Shown: piece by piece, positions 1 through 7,423 of the stretch | How positions within the stretch are numbered: the stretch's first letter is position 1 | Layout: each line of letters opens with the position of its first letter | Source of the DNA: Vibrio sp. S9_S30 | Lineage (GTDB): Bacteria > Pseudomonadota > Gammaproteobacteria > Enterobacterales > Vibrionaceae | DNA length: 64,000 nucleotides | Direction of reading: 5' to 3' | Assembly: GCF_014694455.1 (NCBI RefSeq) | Contig: NZ_JAAUWT010000015.1 | Span: 62,001-126,000 of the forward strand | Notes under the pieces: generated by a model | The model's input: the letters and a program-made list of their open reading frames with translations, nothing else | Databases searched by the model: none | What the model was told of the DNA's origin: nothing | Made by a program: the position numbers and the translations under genes

Positions 1-100
1 CCTTTTGAGCAGAAGTAATGATTCTTTCCGATTTATACAACCCTTCGTTTTTTACTTCTTCAATTTGGTTTTGAATTTGCTGATAAAATGCAGAAGACAT
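1..100 (-). CDS. kbl: Glycine C-acetyltransferase (2-amino-3-ketobutyrate CoA ligase), N-terminal fragment
   Basis: Only the first 33 codons lie in the window and the gene continues past the left edge. The protein begins MSSAFYQQIQNQIEEV and goes on to SERIITSAQ, which matches the start of E. coli Kbl (FYQQL, then ERIITSAQ). Kbl is a cytoplasmic PLP enzyme that, with threonine dehydrogenase (Tdh), turns threonine into glycine and acetyl-CoA. The ATG is preceded by a purine-rich AAGGAATGAGA ribosome-binding region. A LysR gene is divergent from it. In vibrios tdh usually follows kbl, so tdh is expected just outside the window; this is inference. Confidence 0.85.
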   Translation of the reverse strand, partial: MSSAFYQQIQNQIEEVKNEGLYKSERIITSAQK

Positions 101-234
101 GTTCTCATTCCTTCATTGTTATTGTATTGGCGTACAGATAGTTTCTATTTTAAATGAACTCATTAGCGACTATTATCCCTTACAATGGAAAACCATTAGT
201 GAATTGCAGGCACAAATAAGGAATACATCGCCAC

Positions 235-1146
235 ATGCTGAATCAAAAACTCATTGCCCTGCTGCCCGATCTCGCTGCTTTTATTTTAGTCGTAAATGAA
301 GGAAGCTTTACGGCGGCATCCAAGAAACTGAATGTGACTCCTTCCGCCTTAAGCAAGCTTATTACACGATTGGAACAGGCGTTGGCTGTCAAACTGTTTG
401 AACGCACCACGCGCTCATTGGTGATTACAGAAGCAGGGAAAAAGGTGTATGAGCAAAGTGTCGTGATGGTCAACGCCGCACAACAGGCGATAGACATCTC
501 CGAAGCCGACCATACCGAGTTGGCCGGCAGCATTACGGTGGCCGCCCCCGAAGCCTATTTAAACTCGGTTCTTCAACCCCATATATTGCCATTCCTAGAG
601 ACTTATCCAGATATCCAGTTGAAATTGCGTGCGGTCGATGGCGATATCGACTTGAATCAAAATATCGATATTGCCTTTCGGCTCACCGATAAACCTCATG
701 AAAATCAGGTATTAAAGGAAATACGCAAAACGAACTTAGTTTTGTGTGCCAGCCCTACTTATTTGATCAGCAAAGGGAAACCCAGCCACCCGACTGACCT
801 TAATGAACATGATTGCTTGTATCTCGCTGAAACAGACAGCGACCACATCTGGGATTTTTTAAAAGACGACGAGTTCTTTACGATTGCAGTTTCAGGTCGT
901 TACGCCGTTAACCATTCCCAAATGCGATTAGCGGGCGTAAAAAGTGGCTTAGGCATCGGCATTTTCCACGATTTTGTGGTGAAAGATGCCTTAAAAGAAG
1001 GGAGTGTGGTGGAAGTGTTGCCGGATTGGACACTGAAAAGTAACTACCATGGTGCAGTCGCCATGCAATACGCGCAGACAAAATACATGCCTGCAAGGCT
1101 GCGCGTATTCATCGATTACATTGTGGAGAAGCTCGCGAGCGATTAG
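235..1146 (+). CDS. LysR-family transcriptional regulator
   Basis: A 303-residue protein with the standard LysR length. Residues about 8-65 form the winged helix-turn-helix (GSFTAASKKLNVTPSALSKL, then RLEQALAVKLFERTTR), and about 95-295 the periplasmic-binding-like effector domain. It is divergent from kbl across a gap of about 135 bp, so control of threonine breakdown is a reasonable guess, but the effector is unknown. The ATG has only a weak, distant Shine-Dalgarno (AAGGAA, about 12 nt away), so the exact start is not certain. It resembles the broad group of LysR regulators that includes DsdC/CrgA-like proteins; no closer identity is claimed. Confidence 0.85.
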   Translation: MLNQKLIALLPDLAAFILVVNEGSFTAASKKLNVTPSALSKLITRLEQALAVKLFERTTRSLVITEAGKKVYEQSVVMVNAAQQAIDISEADHTELAGSITVAAPEAYLNSVLQPHILPFLETYPDIQLKLRAVDGDIDLNQNIDIAFRLTDKPHENQVLKEIRKTNLVLCASPTYLISKGKPSHPTDLNEHDCLYLAETDSDHIWDFLKDDEFFTIAVSGRYAVNHSQMRLAGVKSGLGIGIFHDFVVKDALKEGSVVEVLPDWTLKSNYHGAVAMQYAQTKYMPARLRVFIDYIVEKLASD

Positions 1147-1189
1147 GCCATATGCACCCCATTAAAACAGAGGGGTGCTGATTCTAATG

Positions 1190-1714
1190 TTATTGCACCT
1201 TTGCCATCAATTCCGTTAATGCCGTATTGAACACCTCATCTTTTACCCTGCCCTGCTCTATATCGAAATTATCGAAAAAGCTCGGTAACGAGAACTCTCC
1301 GACAACAGAGCCACCAAAATGGGGAATGGCACTCACGGCGGTTGCCAACACATTTCTTGAGCCGCCAGGGCCTGGTGACGTCGCCAAAACAACCACAGGC
1401 GTATTCTGGAACAACTTCATATCGATGCGTGATGTCCAATCGAATAGGTTTTTGTATGCAGCGGTGTATGAGCCATTATGTTCAGCAAAGGAAATCACAA
1501 TAGCATCTGCACTGCCCAGCTTTTCATAAAATACTCTCGCTTCTGCCGGCTGCCCCAGTTCTTTCTCTCTGTCTGTACTAAACAGAGGCATCTCATAATC
1601 GTTGATGTCCAACACCTCAACGTCAGCGCCATCAATTAGGCTAGACGCATAAGTCACAAGCTGCTTGTTGATAGACTCACGGCTACTGGTTGCTGCAAAT
1701 GCTATAATTTTCAT
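1190..1714 (-). CDS. NAD(P)H-dependent FMN reductase family protein
   Basis: A 174-residue flavodoxin-like protein. It starts MKIIAFAATSSRESINKQLV, the phosphate-binding loop of the NADPH-dependent FMN reductase family (PF03358), and contains AEHNGSYTAAYKNLFDW and TSPGPGGSRNVL, which match the family segments that hold FMN and the dimer face. The ATG follows AGGAAGG at good spacing. It is cytosolic, and is expected to reduce FMN, quinones or azo compounds with NAD(P)H. The next gene on the other strand is a LysR regulator, a pairing often seen for such reductases. The substrate cannot be told from the sequence. Confidence 0.85.
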   Translation of the reverse strand: MKIIAFAATSSRESINKQLVTYASSLIDGADVEVLDINDYEMPLFSTDREKELGQPAEARVFYEKLGSADAIVISFAEHNGSYTAAYKNLFDWTSRIDMKLFQNTPVVVLATSPGPGGSRNVLATAVSAIPHFGGSVVGEFSLPSFFDNFDIEQGRVKDEVFNTALTELMAKVQ

Positions 1715-1896
1715 ATTTATACCTTCCTAATTTTGTTTAACGACAGACGTGGCTTTTACTTCAATCTACCGCTTTTTATGATTCTGATTTGTATCGATTG
1801 ATAGACACTTTACATTGATTCTATTTGAAGATTAATAGTGTCGCTGTAAAATCATTATTTCCATATGACTCTTAATTGCATAATTTAAGGAAGATC

Positions 1897-2811
1897 ATGG
1901 CTACCGACACTCAATTACTTGATGGCATGGTTATTTTCGCCGAAGTGGTATCGAAAGGCAGTTTCACCAAAGCAGCGGAAAGCACAGGGCATTCTACGTC
2001 TTACATCAGTAAAGAAATCAACAAGCTAGAAGAAAGGCTCAGCGCCCGACTGCTACACCGAACTACCAGAACACTAAGCTTAACGCCTGAGGGAGAGTTG
2101 TACTTCGACCGCTGCCAGCAGTTGATCTTAGATGTGGAGGAATTGGGAGAAACACTGAGTGGGAAAAACGCGACACCAAGAGGTACGCTTAAAATTAGCT
2201 GCCCCGTCACCTTTGGCTTGTCTCGGATTAAGCCTGTTTTGGCGAAATATTCAGAGCAATACCCAAATGTCGATTTGGATATCGACTTAAGTGATCACAA
2301 AGTCGACATGATTGCAGAGGGCATTGATATTTCCATTAGAGGTACATCCAGCCAGCTTGAAGATTCAACATTAATCAGCCAGAAAGTGATGACCAGTGAT
2401 AGCGTCACCTTTGCATCCCCGGCCTATTTAGCCCGTTGTGGCACCCCTATCCACCCTTCAGAATTAAAAGATCACAAAGCGATCTGCTATAGCTTGATTA
2501 AAAATCCCTCTCAATGGACCTATTGGGAGAAAGACGGAACCAAAAAGTCAGTCAGAGTAAAGAGCAAACTTCTAACAAACAGCCCACAACTTGAATTAGC
2601 CATGTGTAAAGAGGGGCTCGGTATTACTAGAATGCCTACATTTAACCTAGGCAATGAGCTAGAAACAGGCGAACTGGTCGAATTGTTCAGTGAATACCCC
2701 AAAGTACAAATTAACATGTATTTGATTTACCCAAGCCGCAAACACATGTCTGCCAAAGTCTCGAGTTTTATTGATTTCGTGAAGCAAGAATTGGCTACGT
2801 CGCGGAACTAA
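1897..2811 (+). CDS. LysR-family transcriptional regulator
   Basis: A 304-residue LysR protein of the CrgA/AaeR-like type. The N-terminal HTH (GSFTKAAESTGHSTSYISKE, residues about 20-39) is followed by ARLLHRTTRTLSLTPEGELY. The C-terminal effector domain contains GTLKISCPVTFGLSRIKPVL, typical of this branch. I chose the ATG at 1897, which has AAGGAAG just upstream, over a TTG at 1876. It is divergent from the FMN reductase with a shared gap of about 180 bp, so it probably regulates that gene; the signal may be a quinone or aldehyde, but that is inference. A hairpin terminator overlaps the end. Confidence 0.87.
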   Translation: MATDTQLLDGMVIFAEVVSKGSFTKAAESTGHSTSYISKEINKLEERLSARLLHRTTRTLSLTPEGELYFDRCQQLILDVEELGETLSGKNATPRGTLKISCPVTFGLSRIKPVLAKYSEQYPNVDLDIDLSDHKVDMIAEGIDISIRGTSSQLEDSTLISQKVMTSDSVTFASPAYLARCGTPIHPSELKDHKAICYSLIKNPSQWTYWEKDGTKKSVRVKSKLLTNSPQLELAMCKEGLGITRMPTFNLGNELETGELVELFSEYPKVQINMYLIYPSRKHMSAKVSSFIDFVKQELATSRN

Positions 2812-2831
2812 AAAGCTCCCGAGGGAGCTTT
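2812..2831 (+). terminator. Hairpin terminator after the LysR gene
   Basis: AAAGCTCCC, a two-base loop, then GGGAGCTTT. This is a perfect 9-bp stem starting right after the stop codon. The trailing T run is short (three), so it may rely on the A/T pairs at the stem foot. Confidence 0.6.
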
Positions 2832-2882
2832 AACCACACAATAAATATCCCTTAAAAGACCCCGTAGTTATTTGTATGGGCA

Positions 2883-3821
2883 TTACTCACAATGTTGCTT
2901 AAGCCTTTCTCCAGCATGAGAAGCGCCAAACTCTAAAGCCTTTGTCCAATCCAAACAGGACTTTTCAAGCACACCCAACCGATGGTAAGAATTACCGCGA
3001 TTAAAGTAAGCATCTTTGAGGTTTTCAGCATCTTCGGGATATAGGCGAATTACTGTGTTGTAATCCTCAATGGCGCCATCATGATCACTGAGATCATCCT
3101 TTAACGAGCCTCGGTTTAGAAGAGCACTTGCAAAGCGAGGAGCTAACTCTATCGCTCTGTCATAGTCACGAAGGGCTGCTCTCCATATATAAAGCTCATT
3201 TTTAACGATTGCTCTAGAATACAAAGTATTTGGCTCGGACGGGTTTATTTGAAGGGCATTAGTCCATTCGAAAATAGCGCCACTTAAGTTACCACTGTTG
3301 TAGTAATTAAACCCTTTATCAAAAAATTTATCTTCCTTCTTATTTTCAAAATCCGGAAAAGTTTGATTAGCTTTATCTAAAGACGCCCCAAAAGCGTCGA
3401 AGTATGCATCAAATTCATAGCCTCGTTTATAAAGATCAAGCGTCCAATACATAAGGTTTTCTTTAGTTACGGGGATTTCATTTGTAACACCTGCGAGTTC
3501 CCACAAGCGGTCTTCACGCCGAATAATCTCACCAAAGTCATATGGGTAGCTACTCTTAAGGAACACTGATAGTGCGTCTAGCTTTACCTCACTGTCAGAT
3601 ACGAAATGAAAATCAAACTTTAAAAGAGAAAAGTCCTTAAGACCATTATTGACCAAATTATTGTAAACATCTTGTGAGGAAGCCTTCTGAGCCTCAAACT
3701 CACTTACAAAGTTATCCCAAGTAAAATAAGTGTTCCCCATAGAGTTACCTGATGCACTAACAATTAGTAAGCAGAGAACCGATTTGACCGTTACTTTTAA
3801 TAGGCTAGTTATCGTATTCAT
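2883..3821 (-). CDS. Secreted tetratricopeptide-repeat protein
   Basis: About 312 residues. An N-terminal signal sequence (SLLKVTVKSVLCLLIVSASG) suggests export to the periplasm or cell surface. The second half contains TPR units: one around FFDKGFNYYNSGNLSGAIFE, the next around NTLYSRAIVKNELYIWRAAL, then SALLNRGSLKDDLSDHDGAI and YFNRGNSYHRLGVLEKSCLD. These give about four repeats of 34 residues between residues 160 and 305. I used the ATG at 3821 rather than the upstream GTG. TPR arrays bind partner proteins; the partner is unknown. The first 150 residues match nothing I recognise. The gene stands alone between two terminators. Confidence 0.7.
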   Translation of the reverse strand: MNTITSLLKVTVKSVLCLLIVSASGNSMGNTYFTWDNFVSEFEAQKASSQDVYNNLVNNGLKDFSLLKFDFHFVSDSEVKLDALSVFLKSSYPYDFGEIIRREDRLWELAGVTNEIPVTKENLMYWTLDLYKRGYEFDAYFDAFGASLDKANQTFPDFENKKEDKFFDKGFNYYNSGNLSGAIFEWTNALQINPSEPNTLYSRAIVKNELYIWRAALRDYDRAIELAPRFASALLNRGSLKDDLSDHDGAIEDYNTVIRLYPEDAENLKDAYFNRGNSYHRLGVLEKSCLDWTKALEFGASHAGERLKQHCE

Positions 3822-4190
3822 AAACACTCATACCATTGACAAGAAAAAAGTTTCTATATTCAAATACAGATTTTTCTACGAAATTGTTCATCACTAAAAT
3901 ATTAATGACTTTTTTGTAAGAATAAACTTATCATTATAAATCAGATAATTAAATCAAAAAGATAGAATTATTCTGTTTAGGTTAACGTTAAGAAACTAAC
4001 ACGCAGGTTTGCAACTAGAGCAAGTTCATTTTTTATGCATTTAGATAATGCGAAAAACGCTTATTAGTCCGAAAAACAAAACGCTCGATGAAGCACACCG
4101 AGCGTTTAATTAACCAAGCGTCAGCCTACGTACGACCCACTCAATTTGATATGGTTTGCTACTTCGCTAAGGCGATTTAAAGCCTCTGCG
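3822..4190. other. Intergenic region upstream of the TPR gene
   Basis: About 370 bp, AT-rich. It holds the hairpin terminator of the PepSY gene (4079-4107) and presumably the promoter of the leftward TPR gene. I saw no reading frame with a start signal and no other clear structure. Confidence 0.5.
4079..4107 (-). terminator. Rho-independent terminator after the PepSY gene
   Basis: AAACGCTCG and CGAGCGTTT form a perfect 9-bp stem with an 11-nt loop. Read on the minus strand the stem is followed by TTTTGTTTTTC, a good U tract. It closes the DUF2946-PepSY transcription unit. Confidence 0.8.
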
Positions 4191-5627
4191 TTACGCAAAC
4201 CAATTATGCAGTTTTGGTGTAGCTTTCATAAGTAACGCATCCAAAATCAGTACGGTGACGATCGTTGCGCCAGCCAATGGAAATGCAAACCCGACCAACA
4301 CCATGGTTACTGCGCCCAGCTTCCAAATTCCACTTTTCTCAAATGGCGGCGGTGCGCCCAATGTTTTCTTACCCGCGGGGCGGCGCTTCCACCACATAAC
4401 CACACCCGTTACGCAAACCGCGATAAAGGCGATACAGAAGAATACGTTCAATAGCTTGTTGATGATGCTGACTTCACCGGTGTGAAGCGCAATACCTGCG
4501 GCCATGAACTTCGCCATCCAGTTGTAATCGTCCCAAGTGACATCCGCCAGAATCTCACCGGAATACTGGTCTATGTGAGTGGTGCGATCTTGAGTTGGGT
4601 CGGTAATGTCGCCACTCATGGTGTTTGCCCCGAGAGTAAATACGCCCGTCTCGCTTTTCGGCAAGTTTAGTTGGTATTGCGTCATCCCTAATTTGCTGGC
4701 AGTGGCAACGATATCATCAATCGACACGGTCGAGGCGAACTGAGCCGGCTCGTCAGTTTGATGACCCGCATGCCCGCCATGGTGTTCATGCCCTGTCGAT
4801 TCGGGCAAAGGGGTTTTCTCCAACCCCCAAGGCACCTCTTCTTCCGCACCATGGTTTAGGCTGGCGTGCGTTTCGTCTGAAAGTGGCACATCCGCCCATT
4901 TTTGAGCTGGAAAACTGCTCCAAGGTTGTACGAACTTTCCTCCCCAAACTCCCGACCAAGCGAGCCCGGAAACCAAAAAGAACAGCAAAACAAGTGATAG
5001 CACACCGCCAAGGTTGGCGTGAAGATCTCGCATAAAAATCCGTACACCACTTTGTGAACGAATTTTTAGGAACCCCGCTTTTGATGCGTTATCGGAGGGT
5101 AGCCAAAGGTATATGCCTGTGACTAAAAGAACGATGGATAAGCTAGATGATATTTCTATCAGATAATCGCCGACATCGCCCACCAGCAACGTACTGTGTA
5201 TCTCGTTAGCCAGTGCATACCAGCTGTCATCTCGGTTAATCTTGCCCAATATATCCCCGTTGTAAGGGTTGACCAAAATAAGGAGGTTTGAGCCATTAGC
5301 CAATCTCACATTAAAGCGATTTGGAGAGGTATCTGATGCGGCGGGTATAAACTGAGTCACCGTTGCGCCGCCATATTCTTGCTTAACTAAAGCCAGCTGC
5401 TCAGATACGGCGATACGTGAATCCGCAGGTTCAACAACCAGTATGTCACCGTATCGAATGCTTTCCAATTCATCATCAAACAACATAACGATACCAGTTA
5501 AAGACAACATCAACATAAACGGGATAACAAATAACCCCGCGTAAAAATGCCATCGCCAAGTAAGAAAGTAGAGGGACTTTGCGCGTGCAAAGTGCTTAGG
5601 TTGAACGGTTTGGGTACTTCCCAACAT
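4191..5627 (-). CDS. PepSY-associated TM helix domain protein (metal/siderophore reductase-like)
   Basis: A 478-residue inner-membrane protein of the PepSY_TM family (PF03929). The first TM helix follows WRWHFYAGLFVIPFMLMLSL and more helices lie near residues 165-185, 210-235, 390-410 and at the C-terminus. Conserved histidines are HFYAG, EIHSTLLVG, LHANLG and LHTGE. A His-rich insert (GHEHHGGHAGH, about residue 280) in the large periplasmic loop suggests metal binding. Relatives lie beside TonB receptors and are thought to reduce iron-siderophores or handle copper. I set the start at the ATG at 5627, preceded by AAAGGAA; an upstream frame is open but lacks a better site. It follows the DUF2946 gene at about 130 bp. 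Confidence 0.8.
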   Translation of the reverse strand: MLGSTQTVQPKHFARAKSLYFLTWRWHFYAGLFVIPFMLMLSLTGIVMLFDDELESIRYGDILVVEPADSRIAVSEQLALVKQEYGGATVTQFIPAASDTSPNRFNVRLANGSNLLILVNPYNGDILGKINRDDSWYALANEIHSTLLVGDVGDYLIEISSSLSIVLLVTGIYLWLPSDNASKAGFLKIRSQSGVRIFMRDLHANLGGVLSLVLLFFLVSGLAWSGVWGGKFVQPWSSFPAQKWADVPLSDETHASLNHGAEEEVPWGLEKTPLPESTGHEHHGGHAGHQTDEPAQFASTVSIDDIVATASKLGMTQYQLNLPKSETGVFTLGANTMSGDITDPTQDRTTHIDQYSGEILADVTWDDYNWMAKFMAAGIALHTGEVSIINKLLNVFFCIAFIAVCVTGVVMWWKRRPAGKKTLGAPPPFEKSGIWKLGAVTMVLVGFAFPLAGATIVTVLILDALLMKATPKLHNWFA

Positions 5628-5760
5628 AATCATTTCCTTTATAAATGCTAAAGACACTCCTTGCCGTCTTTTTGTGGTTCTACGCTTCACTGAGCTAAGC
5701 GTAATGCGAACCCAAAATCCTAGGCATACGAGTGCTTGATAATTTTTGTTATGGGTTTGT

Positions 5761-6117
5761 TCAGAAAATCAATGAAGGGGGTGCACGGGGTGTTTGCCAT
5801 TGATAGCGCACGTTTCGAGCCAAAAAAACATATTGGCTTTCCATAGCAAAACGGAACAGTTGAAAGATCGGTGTCGTTGGAAGGTGGCTATGATGAAAGG
5901 TGGAATAATGGCTGAACGGACAAGGCTTACTGTTGTGAGTTTGAAACTCTTGCCCTTCTTCTATTTGAACTCGCTCTAAACCGTTCACGGTACAAAGCAT
6001 CGCCCATACGCCAGCGTTACTGCCATGCGCATTAATAACAGGCATAAGCGTAACCAGCACCCAACTTAGGGCACAGGCAAATAGCATACAAATGTTAGTT
6101 GGAGAACGTCGGTTCAT
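5761..6117 (-). CDS. DUF2946-family small membrane protein
   Basis: A protein of 118 residues. It starts MNRRSPTNICMLFACALSWV, a single hydrophobic anchor or signal sequence, contains a Cys/His-containing stretch (KPCPFSHYSTFHHSHLP), and ends with RAPPSLIF, close to the RAPP ending of DUF2946 proteins. I chose the ATG at 6117 because AAGGAAGGG sits just ahead of it; the frame is open further upstream. DUF2946 genes typically precede PepSY or TonB-receptor genes in copper and iron loci, and here it precedes a PepSY gene in the same direction. A metal-related envelope role is therefore likely; the exact job is unknown. Confidence 0.7.
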   Translation of the reverse strand: MNRRSPTNICMLFACALSWVLVTLMPVINAHGSNAGVWAMLCTVNGLERVQIEEGQEFQTHNSKPCPFSHYSTFHHSHLPTTPIFQLFRFAMESQYVFLARNVRYQWQTPRAPPSLIF

Positions 6118-6338
6118 AACCCTTCCTTGTTGATCCGCTGGAGGGTATCTTTTATTTATAGTGCTTTCAAAAGAGGAACGGAATGACTTAACGGTGATCA
6201 CATCGTTCATCTCTGGCGATTGCAATGCAGAATATCCGTCTATCCAGATTCAACCGATCATCAAAGCAATGTGTAGAGCCTTTCGTGGTTACCCAAACTC
6301 ACTTGATGACCGCTTGACGAATCAGGAAAGGTACTGAG

Positions 6339-7085
6339 TTAATAATACATCGAATAGTCATCAATGATTTTTTTGCCACGTAACGTGAGAAAATGCAGAA
6401 ACTGCTCTGGAGAATGTGTTATCACCTTCTCTTCTGCAATTCCCACGCGCTCAATTAAGTTCGCGGCGAGATTTAGATCCCCAACATCCATACAAAAATG
6501 CGCGTCTGAACCTGTGGTAATGAATGCGCCTTTCTTTTGAGCAATGACGGCAATGTCGGTACACCGTTCCACGCTTCCAGCTCGGCTGTTCCCTTTTAAG
6601 GACGTATTGTTGATTTCTATCGCCACGTTGTTTTCCACTGCGCACTGAATCACCGCATTGAAATCGAAATCATAACTCGGGTTACCCAAGTGCCCAAGGG
6701 CATCCACCCTGCCCGATAAAATGACATTGATCAGCGCTTCGGTGTGCGCTGCCTTGCCAATAGGCGTGAACACGGCTTCGTGAAAACTTGCGAGAACCCA
6801 ATCGATGTTGTTATCAACCGAAGGCGGGATATCGATCTCCCCTTTTGTATTCATTATATTCGACTCAACACCACGAATAACGGCGACGCCTTCTATGAAC
6901 CGAGGAAGTATCCGCTGGTTACTAAAAAACCAGTAATGCGGTGCTCCAGGCATGGATTCAGAGTGATCGGTCGTACAAAACATCGCTAAGCCACGTTCCT
7001 TCGCAGCCTTGGCGTTTTCTATAAGCGTGCTATAAGCATGCCCACTGGCATAGGTGTGTGTATGTGTATCGACAAGCAATTTCAT
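6339..7085 (-). CDS. PHP-domain phosphoesterase (YcdX-like)
   Basis: A 248-residue PHP-superfamily hydrolase. It begins MKLLVDTHTHTYASGHAYST, the first metal-binding motif (HTHTxxSGHA as in E. coli YcdX), followed by TTDHSESMPGAPH, EVNIMN-like GVESNIMNTKGEIDI, ASFHE, EINNTS and GSDAHF. The conserved His/Asp set for a trinuclear zinc site is visible. YcdX-type proteins are cytosolic phosphatases, linked in E. coli to swarming, and the length (about 245) matches. Single gene, with its own promoter side facing the HD-GYP gene. True substrate unknown. Confidence 0.87.
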   Translation of the reverse strand: MKLLVDTHTHTYASGHAYSTLIENAKAAKERGLAMFCTTDHSESMPGAPHYWFFSNQRILPRFIEGVAVIRGVESNIMNTKGEIDIPPSVDNNIDWVLASFHEAVFTPIGKAAHTEALINVILSGRVDALGHLGNPSYDFDFNAVIQCAVENNVAIEINNTSLKGNSRAGSVERCTDIAVIAQKKGAFITTGSDAHFCMDVGDLNLAANLIERVGIAEEKVITHSPEQFLHFLTLRGKKIIDDYSMYY

Positions 7086-7423
7086 ATAGGTGACTCGCTA
7101 ATATATCTAACCCGATAATGACGTAAGCAAAATCATATCAGACATCGAGTTCATACCTATAGAAATAACAAAATGTGTTTCGACGTGACATTGTTTCCGA
7201 AAGCATGGGGAGATCTAGCTCAAACATTTCAATATATATGCGTCATTTACCTTATCTACATTTTGCATATGAAAGGCACTCTACGATACTTCATAGGTAT
7301 CAGTTACAACACTTTAAAAAAATAATAGAGACAATACCGCTCAACTATAAACACACTTGAGCCATTACCTATTTGGTTCAGGTTTACATAGAAATTTGTC
7401 AGTTTGCTGCATGGTGAAAAAGT
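7086..7423. other. Intergenic region between divergent PHP and HD-GYP genes
   Basis: About 340 bp, AT-rich, which must hold both divergent promoters. A 61-codon frame inside (7175-7360) has no ribosome-binding site and no recognisable content. No repeat or RNA element was seen. Confidence 0.4.

Noticed and set aside
7175..7360. 61-codon frame between the PHP and HD-GYP genes
   Set aside because: No ribosome-binding site, no family, and it fills a divergent promoter region.
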